DNA from: Symbiodinium natans
Taxonomy: Eukaryota; Sar; Dinophyceae; Suessiales; Symbiodiniaceae
Assembly: GCA_905221605.1 (NCBI GenBank)
Contig: CAJNDS010002374.1
Coordinates: 1 to 64,000, forward strand
Length of the DNA: 64,000 nucleotides
Direction: 5' to 3'
The notes under the pieces were generated by a model. That model ran no database searches. It was given only the letters and a program-made list of their open reading frames with translations, and was not told where the DNA came from. How positions within the stretch are numbered: position 1 is the first letter of the stretch; each line of letters starts with the position of its first letter. Position numbers and translations under genes: made by a program. Shown here piece after piece: positions 9,101-15,900 of this stretch.

Positions 9101-9685
9101 TGCTCGCCCGTGCGCCGAGAACCGCCCCAGGTCGAGCGGAGCGGCAAGCATACCTTGAACCCTAACCCCTAAACCCTAAACCCTAAACCCTAAACCCTCT
9201 CGTTCTGCCTGTTAGGGGCATGGCTTGGGCTTTCGCTTTGCTGCGTCTGAAAGTAGACGAGGCACCTCCGAGTTAATTTGCAATCGCCACGAGGGATATG
9301 CTTTGGGGGCCACGCCACGGGCACCAATGCCACGAGGAGTTTTCTTTGTTTTTCGTAACATGCTTGCGACGTTGCAAGCAAGTGCTGCAGAAAAGGAAAT
9401 CTGGCATTATGAGTGCCACAGAAATCAAAGCCATGTAGCTCTTGCTTGCTGCCTGTGTAAAGCATGCGCAGGGGGTGTGAAAGGTGGCTTGCCACGGAAG
9501 GCTGAAAAACAAAAAAAAAAAATATATATATACATATACTGTCTACAGAAGTCAACCCAGGACAGGCCAGCGCGTTTGAGCCATCTGAAAAAATGTTTAC
9601 CAGAAACCCCTGACCCAACGAGAGGGAGATGTTTGACACCCACACCACTACCGAGATCAAGTACGGCACAGACCTGCGACATGCT
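6121..9685 (-). CDS. Cytochrome P450-like gene, many tiny exons in TTTAGGG repeats (partial or relic)
   Basis: Reading the minus strand, short open islands separated by TTTAGGG/CCCTAAA arrays give peptides in P450 order. They are a possible proline-rich-hinge-like piece 'HLPLVGSGVSGKHFF' (9.68-9.54 kb); several unassigned pieces (9.15-8.53 kb); a C-helix-like 'KTQRRTLENW' (8.44-8.35 kb); 'RQNIIADLMKDSEEGKGFTE' (8.15-8.03 kb); an I-helix with AGKLTTAD (7.62 kb); 'LFKHTSWIQRVAAENLEM' (7.03-6.95 kb); and a K-helix 'VVKESLRLKPPAG' containing ExxR (6.19-6.12 kb). P450s are haem monooxygenases, usually ER-bound in eukaryotes. The usual acidic residue before TT in the I-helix is Leu here. The Cys haem-ligand exon is not visible, so the gene may be 3'-truncated or a relic. 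Family membership rests mainly on the I- and K-helix exons; upstream exon joins are inference. Confidence 0.55.
6218..6300 (+). repeat. TTTAGGG/TTTTGGGG-like interstitial telomeric tract
   Basis: Mixed 'gggttttagggatttagggc' and 'ggtttagggttttggggttt' units directly beside the K-helix exon. TTTTGGGG variants are mixed with TTTAGGG. Confidence 0.85.
6399..6650. repeat. Poly(C)-rich low-complexity block
   Basis: Several C runs of 10-20 bases (near 6399-6420, 6424-6535 and 6628-6642). Proline-rich ORFs through it are artefacts; run lengths are likely unreliable in the assembly. Confidence 0.9.
6873..6930 (-). repeat. CCCTAAA interstitial telomeric tract
   Basis: Four perfect CCCTAAA units followed by degenerate ones, just 3' of the 6946-7028 exon on the sense strand. 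Confidence 0.9.
6946..7028 (-). CDS. P450 exon after the I-helix
   Basis: The minus frame gives MRLFKHTSWIQRVAAENLEM then KSPED. It resembles the 'L-x-K/R-H-P-x-W-x-x-R-V-x-x-E' stretch that follows the I-helix in P450s. A possible 3' end lies at 'cctgag' followed by GA; joining it to the K-helix exon keeps the frame (KSPE-EDSV). CCCTAAA repeats lie directly downstream on the sense strand (plus 6873-6905). Confidence 0.5.
7090..7160. repeat. (AT)n-rich tract
   Basis: Runs of 'atatatatat' and 'catatgcatatatatatata' in the putative intron between the 7028 and 7465 islands. It may form cruciforms. Confidence 0.85.
7298..7327 (+). repeat. TTTAGGG interstitial telomeric tract
   Basis: Four consecutive TTTAGGG units. 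Further short patches lie at 7622-7637 (TTTAGGG) and 7720-7737 (CCCTAAA). Confidence 0.9.
7465..7619 (-). CDS. P450 I-helix exon
   Basis: The minus frame gives EISDTVFTLLIAGKLTTAD followed by ALPCLLVQ. This matches the P450 I-helix, where AGx(D/E)TT forms the oxygen-activation groove; Leu replaces the acidic residue. The open frame runs to a stop at 7465, but the exon probably ends earlier, near the LLVQ codons. The 3' splice site reads '...ctaaaccctaaaccag' then AGG, so the upstream intron ends inside telomere-like repeat. Confidence 0.65.
7757..8010. repeat. Inverted-repeat element with GGGAAGGA and AT cores
   Basis: 'ggttcttagtagggaatgag' at about 7763 recurs in reverse complement near 7985-8003 ('ctcatgtcctactaagaac'). 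Between the arms are a (GAGGGAAG)n array (7780-7850) and (AT)n/(CATATA)n runs (7880-7970). It lies wholly within the putative intron upstream of the I-helix exon. A small non-autonomous element or hairpin is possible. Confidence 0.7.
8026..8149 (-). CDS. P450-like exon before the I-helix
   Basis: The minus frame gives ASKLISTAQVMAQPNKHRQN, IIADLMKDSEEGKGFTEEDR, S. It fits the P450 region just before the I-helix (a 'DLL...L.....G...T.EE' pattern). The 3' splice site is '...ggtttaggg tttaag' followed by G at 8149, so the intron upstream is TTTAGGG repeat to within a few bases of the exon. Confidence 0.5.
8155..8340 (-). repeat. CCCTAAA tracts (8155-8176, 8318-8340)
   Basis: Two short CCCTAAA arrays, TTTAGGG on the sense strand, that make up most of two putative introns. 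Confidence 0.9.
8203..8312 (-). CDS. Exon-like island between telomere-repeat introns
   Basis: The minus frame is open: FYSWFGALSILEQDALHVKL then AKRTLK, followed by a GT at 8202. Joining phase 0 to the exon at 8149 keeps the frame. The start is uncertain: AG choices lie near 8273 or about 8300. No specific P450 motif. Confidence 0.4.
8346..8440 (-). CDS. Exon-like island, possible P450 C-helix
   Basis: The minus frame gives KAGLATCSPRRLKSIGHQDP then AKTQRRTLENW. QRR..LENW resembles the C-helix region (R+R...). It ends at 'aactgg' followed by GTATAGGGTTTAGGG, a GT donor that runs straight into the repeat. Confidence 0.4.
8440..8532 (-). repeat. CCCTAAA array, about 12 units
   Basis: Long nearly perfect CCCTAAA array with one AAAG interruption. 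It occupies nearly all of the gap between two open minus-strand islands. Confidence 0.95.
8530..9150 (-). CDS. Four further exon-like islands (8530-8625, 8705-8795, 8845-8925, 9060-9150)
   Basis: Each island has one open minus-strand frame: SEDVDNAKFWKVSLRSEKLH; VFGMTDMIVSMCWLLAASCE; ARPNYELRLAARNPLGPLNL; and MLAAPLDLGRFSAHGRALIA followed by RSKVCQMISK. Flanks offer AG-G acceptors such as 'ttcaag' then G near 9150 and GT donors such as 'atctccaag' then GTGG. None has a motif I can name. They are grouped with the P450 because of order, strand and spacing. Confidence 0.35.
8656..8708 (+). repeat. TTTAGGG array
   Basis: Seven TTTAGGG units, opposite in orientation to the arrays on either side. 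Confidence 0.95.
8785..8835 (-). repeat. CCCTAAA tract
   Basis: Imperfect CCCTAAA units between two exon-like islands. Confidence 0.9.
8976..9027 (+). repeat. TTTAGGG array
   Basis: Six TTTAGGG units between exon-like islands. Confidence 0.95.
9155..9198 (-). repeat. CCCTAAA array
   Basis: About five CCCTAAA units. Another patch in plus orientation lies at 9778-9815. Confidence 0.95.
9540..9685 (-). CDS. Exon-like island, possible P450 N-terminal hinge
   Basis: The minus frame contains VCAVLDLGSGVGVKHLPLVG then SGVSGKHFFRWLKRAGLSW. 'LPLVGS' followed by a Phe/Trp-rich helix resembles the start of the P450 catalytic domain. It ends next to an (AT)n-poly(T) tract. Weak evidence. Confidence 0.3.
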
Positions 9686-9814
9686 TTTCTCATGCTGCGA
9701 AAGCGACCCGTCATCACGTCGTCGAGGAGCGCCTCGAAAGACCTCTGCTCAGCCTCCTGAAGGGTGCCAAGAGCTGGGTTTAGGCTTTAGGGTTTGGGGT
9801 TTAGGGTTTAGGGT

Positions 9815-10445
9815 AGCTGCAGGGCTCCAGCAAGGGCAAGCTTCCCAATGACATCCAATGATCCGGAAACGGGACCCCGCACGCACGTGCCCACGATTTC
9901 TGGAGACCTTGTGCCTTGAGTCTGGATGGGGACTCAGGATGCTTGCATAAGTCTAAAGAGTGACCTAACTAGCCCAGAAACCTTATTTGGCATGATCTTC
10001 GGGCCCCAGAGCATCAGAAAGCAGAGTTCCGCCAGACATGCAGTAGGAACCCCAAAGGCACACAACTTGGATAACAGTTTGTTGAGTTAGAATTAAGTCT
10101 AAGGTTTATAGGGTAACTCCACAAGAGTCTAAGGTTTATAGGGTAACTCCGCAAGAGGCAATGCCCTAGGCCCAAGAGTAATCTAGGAATAAGAAGGGCA
10201 CCCTTTTGGTCTACAGGGGATCGGGAGGGGAAGGGAGGGAAGAAAGAAGGGGAAAGGAAGGAGGAAGGGGAGAGAAGGGGAAAGAAAGGGAAAGAAGGGG
10301 AAAGAAGGAGGCGAGAGGGCGTCCCCAAGACTCACACCTTTTTGGAAGCTACCGGCAGGGTGCACATTGGGAGCTTCTTCTGAGGAGACATGGCCATGTC
10401 TGTCTCCTTCAGCCTCCTTCGGCCGCAATTGCATGCTGGCAACTC
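9815..10445. other. Gap with minor repeats; one possible exon (10343-10436)
   Basis: 10095-10160 holds a 31-bp unit repeated twice ('gtctaaggtttatagggtaa' and following). 10215-10310 is a GGGAAAGGA-type purine run. The minus frame at 10436-10343 reads MQLRPKEAEGDRHGHVSSEE, followed by APNVHPAGSFQK, and then GGTGTGAG, a good GT donor; it could be a 5' exon of the P450-like gene. Otherwise nothing was seen. Confidence 0.35.
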
Positions 10446-10446
10446 C

Positions 10447-10482
10447 AAGGGTTTAGGGTTTAGGGTTTAGGGTTCAGGGTTC
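10447..10482 (+). repeat. TTTAGGG tract
   Basis: Four to five TTTAGGG units about 180 bp beyond the stop codon of the NRPS-like gene. Confidence 0.95.
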
Positions 10483-10661
10483 ACATCAAGTTCAAGCCTT
10501 TACTGGAACTCTCTCACGAGTCGGCGCTCCTTGTGGAGCCTTGCGAAGTGTCAACACTCAGGGTCGGGTGTCTGGAGCCTGAATCTTGAATTTCTCACCT
10601 CAGTAGGTATATTCATTACAGGTACGGTGTGTTGAAAGGAGGGCCACATAACATTCTCCCA

Positions 10662-12989
10662 TCAGGAGTCTGCGAACGGCTTGTGGACAGGCTCCAATGG
10701 CTGAAAAACCACATCCCATGTCGCATCCTGAAACGCCTGCAGGAAGCGACTGCACCAGCATGGTGGGTACATCTTGTAGGACATTCGCGCAGCCATGCAC
10801 CATCGATCCTGGTGCTCTTCCCACATGTCGAACTGCAAGGGCACGCTTAGCCATTTGCTGGAAAAGTCGAACCAGGGCTGCGTCCACATCGCCTCGGGCA
10901 CCTGGCGAATGCCAGCCCCATAGCGCCGATCATCGATCGAGTCGAAGTTCACCAAAATCTGCTCTGGCTTTCGGCGCGCATCGTAGATAGTCCAGCGGCG
11001 CATCCTGAGGATGTCCGTCACGTGCAGCAGCACGCCGAGGATCGTACTGTCGGCCAAGGCCGTTGGTACGCAAATGTCGCGCCAGTCAGCAAAAAGACCC
11101 GCCATCCCAGCTTCCAAGCCGTCTCGCATTGGGACATACATTGTCAGGTCCACCTCCGAGCAGGCGCTGGCTCGGGCTTTGGCCACGGAAACCAAGGTCA
11201 GCAAGAGGTGGTTCATCGGCACGGCATAACTCTGGGCCACTGCCTTGAGAACCAACAGGGTGCGTCCTTGGATCACGAGGCCGCAAGTGTACCCTCTGCA
11301 GGTGATGCCCCAGAGATTCCCGCGAAGGGAGTGCCGCATGGGATCGTCGGATTGGAAGAGTGCCTCCTTCACGCGACTCTCCAGAATGCTCAACTCGTCG
11401 TTCTTGGCCGGTGGCATCTCAAGGGTCTTCTTCGCCAGAGCCTCATAGATGTCAAAGAGGTCTGCGGCGAAAGCCGAAAAGCTGTAGCCATCTGCGATGG
11501 TGTGAAGGCAAAGAAACAGCACGAAATTCACCTTGTGAACAGGATCGCCTGGTTGGGGCAGCCTGGTGACTGCGAAGGTGTGCATCTCCGACTCCGGCGT
11601 GCGTTGCAGGCAGACCTGCATGTTGCCAGGAGAAGAGATCCGCAGCCACACTGATGCACCATCAAGATGCCCAGAATAGAGGGGCCGAAATGATGTGGGC
11701 GGTGCTGGGCTCAAGGGATGCTCAGGTGTGCGCAGGACCACTTGCCCCTTCAAGTGAACTGAGTCGACATAGATGAGTTCTCCATCCTCGTTTCGGGTGA
11801 CGCGGACTTGTCCACCATCGCAATCCCACGCGCCCTCCAGCGCCACGCTGAGCTGCAGCAGCCAAATCTCAAATGGCTCCCGCTGCCAGGTGTGAAACTG
11901 CCAACCGCTCTGCACCCGGTGCTCGAGGTCATCCTGGCCCTGAACTTGGAAGACCTGGAAGCGGCCAACAGTGCCAACAGTGCCATCAGCCGGCGCCACC
12001 ACCACCCTCGGCCAGCATCTCAACAAGGTGCCTCCCAGGAGAGAACTGAGCCTCGACTTCGACATCACCATCATCAGCAGGGAGGCGCAGTTACGCACAA
12101 AGTTACGAAGGGCGATGGGATCGGCATTGCGAGCTCGGAGGCCTGGGTGGCAGCACACCAGCTCCTTCACAGCGCCGCGCAGCGTGGCAGCATCGATTGC
12201 CCTCTCTGTCCGTGCCAACCACAACAGGGGCTGCGAGAAATGGTTCGGCTTGATGAAGAGGATGTACTCGGCGGTTTTCGGTTCCGGGGCGGATGCAGGC
12301 AAAGCTGGGGCAGCCTTCACCAAAGACAGAAGGGTGCTCACGCTGGCAGCCTGTTGAACCGCTGCCGCGTCCACCGCCTTCCCGAGGCTCTGAAATGCAC
12401 CGGTGAGCCAACCAGCCCGGAGGCTGTCCAGCGTCAGTGGGTCGTTTACGTCAGCCACAGGGAGGATCTGCTGGAGCAGCTCAAAGGCTCGATGCTCCAA
12501 GGGCGAGAGCGTCGCGGTGTTTCGTCGCTCGCCGCGCTCCGCCGCGCCATCAGGCCCATCAGGGCCATCAGGGCGGATGCGGAAGGTCTGCAGAGCCCGG
12601 TCCGAATCGGACTCGGAGAAAACCACTTCTGCTGTCTCGTTCGAGAACTTTGTCCGAACTGGCGAGGCGGCAGCGCTGGCATTCTCGAAGGCCACCATTT
12701 CCAGGCAGCTTGCCTCATCCGCGCCATCTCCCAAGAGCCTCAGCACGGCCGCCCAGACCCTCGCGGAGGCCTGGCACACTTCGTAGTGGAGCTGTGTGCC
12801 GACACCAAGCCAGAAGACCAAAGGCCAGGCCGCGAGTCGACGACGGCGCGCGGCCACCGCGGCGCCAATGCTTGCCAACCTGAGAGACTTTCGGTAAAGA
12901 GTTTCGGGCAACCCTTTGAATCCCTTAGGCTGGTTCAGTTCTTGGGATTTCGGAGACTGCGGTTTGAGAATTTTCTTCTGCTCACGCAC
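10662..12989 (-). CDS. NRPS-like gene, last exon (carrier and condensation domains)
   Basis: Numbering from the Met at 12989, residues 50-90 are hydrophobic (AAWPLVFWLGVG). Residues 165-230 form a carrier domain with DPLTLDSLRAG, where Ser189 (about 12423-12425) is the expected phosphopantetheine site. The rest is a condensation-type fold with 'LHTIADGYS' (HxxxDG catalytic motif, first His of HH replaced by Leu, about 11490) and 'MRDGLEAGMAGLFADW', like the R...G.F latch region. The true exon probably starts after an AG near 12890 or upstream. Plus-strand ORFs of up to 397 aa here are antisense shadows. Confidence 0.8.
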   Translation of the reverse strand: MREQKKILKPQSPKSQELNQPKGFKGLPETLYRKSLRLASIGAAVAARRRRLAAWPLVFWLGVGTQLHYEVCQASARVWAAVLRLLGDGADEASCLEMVAFENASAAASPVRTKFSNETAEVVFSESDSDRALQTFRIRPDGPDGPDGAAERGERRNTATLSPLEHRAFELLQQILPVADVNDPLTLDSLRAGWLTGAFQSLGKAVDAAAVQQAASVSTLLSLVKAAPALPASAPEPKTAEYILFIKPNHFSQPLLWLARTERAIDAATLRGAVKELVCCHPGLRARNADPIALRNFVRNCASLLMMVMSKSRLSSLLGGTLLRCWPRVVVAPADGTVGTVGRFQVFQVQGQDDLEHRVQSGWQFHTWQREPFEIWLLQLSVALEGAWDCDGGQVRVTRNEDGELIYVDSVHLKGQVVLRTPEHPLSPAPPTSFRPLYSGHLDGASVWLRISSPGNMQVCLQRTPESEMHTFAVTRLPQPGDPVHKVNFVLFLCLHTIADGYSFSAFAADLFDIYEALAKKTLEMPPAKNDELSILESRVKEALFQSDDPMRHSLRGNLWGITCRGYTCGLVIQGRTLLVLKAVAQSYAVPMNHLLLTLVSVAKARASACSEVDLTMYVPMRDGLEAGMAGLFADWRDICVPTALADSTILGVLLHVTDILRMRRWTIYDARRKPEQILVNFDSIDDRRYGAGIRQVPEAMWTQPWFDFSSKWLSVPLQFDMWEEHQDRWCMAARMSYKMYPPCWCSRFLQAFQDATWDVVFQPLEPVHKPFADS

Positions 12990-15900
12990 CCTAAAATTTA
13001 AGCTGTGGTTTCGGGTTTAGGGATTAGGGCCCTAAAGCCGGCACTCCTCCGACGAGGGGCGTGTTTTAGCCGTGTTTTGATGACGAGGGCATGATACGTA
13101 CTTGTAGGGCTTCGGGGTGCGATCGACCACGGCAAACATGATAGCAAGGGACTTTTCAACCGAACTGGCTGGCCGCCCTAAGCATTCAAGCTCCTCTCAT
13201 GACTGCAACGCGACCAATACTGCGTGTTGTAGATGAAATACTCTATCTTACATACGAATAACTACTATGATCGAAATGTAATTGTGAATTATGATATATC
13301 ATGCAGTAACTTATTCTTGTACATCCTCAAGAAGTATGGTACGAGTATGTAAGTACTCCTGGCCAAAGGGGCAGAAGCCGCAACCAGTGCGCAGGAAGAA
13401 GATGCACTGTCAGTATGAAGCCCATCCTGTCGTCTTTTCTGACTGAGTCTCTACGGAGCCCCGTGCACAAAAAACTCTAAACCACAACGCCCCTTCTTTC
13501 CGCCGCCCCCCGCCTCCCTCCCCCGCCGCCCCCCACCCCCCCCCCCCCCTCCCCCTCAGCCATCCCGGAAGCCATAGAACTTGCATCCTGTACCCTCTCA
13601 ATAGCCTGCCACTGCTTCAGGTGGCCGAGGTGGTGGTGAGTGTGCTGGCTACGGTCTCTCACAAGCCCGCTCCCAGTACACGCAGGAAACCCCTGCAGGT
13701 GCGGTGACGGCAGCTCAGCTCTGTAAGCCCTGGCGCCTCGTCATAGGAAGAGAATTCAAGAATGCCTCGGAAAGGTGATATTCTTTTTGGATCTGTGGGG
13801 CTTGGTGGCTTGAGCACAATATATATATATATATATGCTCACCCCCCCCAATGGACCAACCGCGAAATGAAAAGGACAGGAAAAAACTAGTTGTTTTTGT
13901 TGTGCTTTGTGTTTTCTTGCGTGTTTTGCCTTATTTCTTGTGCTTTTTGTGCATTTCGTGCATTGTTGCACTTTTCTGGTGTTTTTTGCACTTTTGCACT
14001 TGTTTTGCTTTTTTGCACTTTTGCACTTTTTGGCTTTTTACACTTTTTGGGCTTTTCGCACTTTTGCACTTTTTTTTGGTTTTTTTGCATTATTTTCATA
14101 TACTGTGCTTTTTTTTCTATGCTTGTCTTATGCATAGAAATCCAAAAATCCAAAAAACAAAAAAACCAAAAATCCAAAAATCCAAAAATCCAAAGTTCTC
14201 CGGACAATCTCCCAGGAAACTTTGGATTTTTGGATTTTTGGACTTTTGGATTTTTGATGATTTTTCACATTCGAGGTTGGCTGATATTCGTTCTCCTTTT
14301 TTTGAATGAAAGGAGGGCGAGCATTCAAATGTACCCTTATCAGAATTTCAAATGCGTCCTACCTACTCGAAACGTGAACACTACATTCATCGCACAACTA
14401 AATAGCATATTCAATAACATTTTGAATATGATGTTTCTGTATATGAGGACCAGGTAAAGTCTTGCCTATTCAAATCACTGAGAAAAGCACGTACATGGGT
14501 TATGCACAGGCCTTTGCCAAGGAGGCTTTAACAAAGAAGGCCTATATGTGCAAATATCGACTTTTGCATTTGAAAGAAGCTGAAATATCCTTTTTTTCAA
14601 TAAGAACCATTCTGGGATCACAGTACCTGCTGTTTAAGAAAAAGCCTATATCTCATGAACACCCTTTCTTTGCGATAACGATTTAGTTCTTCTGATCTGT
14701 TAATTCAAGCTATTAATATTGCATTGCCCCCTGTGATTATTGCAGCAAAGCCTGCTCGAATCGCATTAGCGTCTTAACTACTCGATTGAAAACTGTATCA
14801 AAAAATCTAAGTAGCCTGTTCAAGAAGCCAATAAGGTTTTGAAAACATCCTACTCGAAAAGCCAACAAGAGGTTGAGCAGAAGATTTCAAGACAGTAATA
14901 GGGCTTGGGTCCAATACAGGGCTAGTGAACTGTCCCAATGGACCAACCGCGAAATGGAAAAGAAGTCCAAAAGTCCAAAAGTCCAAAAATCCAAAATCCA
15001 AAAATCCAAAAACCCAAAAACCCAAAAATCCAAAAATCCAAAAATCCAAAAACCCAAAAATCCAAAAATCCAAAAATCCAAAAATCCAAAAATAAAAAAA
15101 CCCAAAAATCCAAAAATCCAAAGTTTCCTGGGAGATTGTCCGGAGAACTTCGGATTTTTGGATTTTTGGACTTTTGGATTTTTCGTTTTTTGGGTTTTGT
15201 GCTTTTTTATGTTTTTTGTGCTTTTTCATGCTTTTTCGTGCTGTTTTGCACTTTTTGCACTTTTTGCACTTTTTGCACTTCTTGCACTTTTTGCACTTTT
15301 TTGCACTTTTTGCACTTTTTTTGCACTTTTGTTGCACTTTTGTTGCACTTGTTTGCACTTTTGCACTTGTTTTGTACTTTTTTGCACTTTTTTGTGCTTT
15401 TTGCACTTTTTGGTGCTTTTTTAATTTCGCAACATTTTTGCAAATATTTGTCCTCTTGAATATGCTTTTCCAATCCAAAAAATCCAAAAATCCAAAGTTT
15501 CCTGGGAGATTGTTCGGAGAACTTTGGATTTTTGGATTTTTGGACTTTTGGATTTTTGGACTTTTGGATTTTTGGGTTTTGGGATTTTTGGATTTTTGGA
15601 TTTTTGGACTTTTGGATTTTTGGATTTTTGGATTTTTGGATTTTTGGATTTTTTGGATTGGAAAAGCACATTCAAGATGACAAATATTTGCAAAAATATT
15701 GCGCAATTAGAAAAAAAGCACCAAAAAGTGCAAAAAGTGCAAAAAAGTGCAACAAGTGCAAAAAGTGTAAAAAAAGTGCAACAAGTGCAAAACGTGCAAA
15801 AAAAAACAGAACAAAGCACAAAAGAACACACAAAGCACAAAAAACACGAAAAACAACACAAAAAATGCACAGGAAGCACAAAAAGCACAAAGAAGTGGAC

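Noticed and set aside
9190-9717. 175-aa minus ORF overlapping the possible P450 N-terminal island
   Set aside because: Its frame differs from the LPLVGS frame and runs through an AT/poly(T) tract; no motif supports it.
11808-13001. 397-aa plus-strand ORF and several others opposite the NRPS-like last exon
   Set aside because: Antisense shadow of a GC-rich coding exon; it lacks domain-like patterning, while the minus strand has a carrier Ser motif and HxxxDG.
14807-15706. 299-aa and similar Lys/Asn/Gln/Ser-rich or Phe/Leu/Trp-rich ORFs
   Set aside because: Both strands of the same CCAAAAAT/GGATTTTT repeat are open in many frames; low-complexity artefact.
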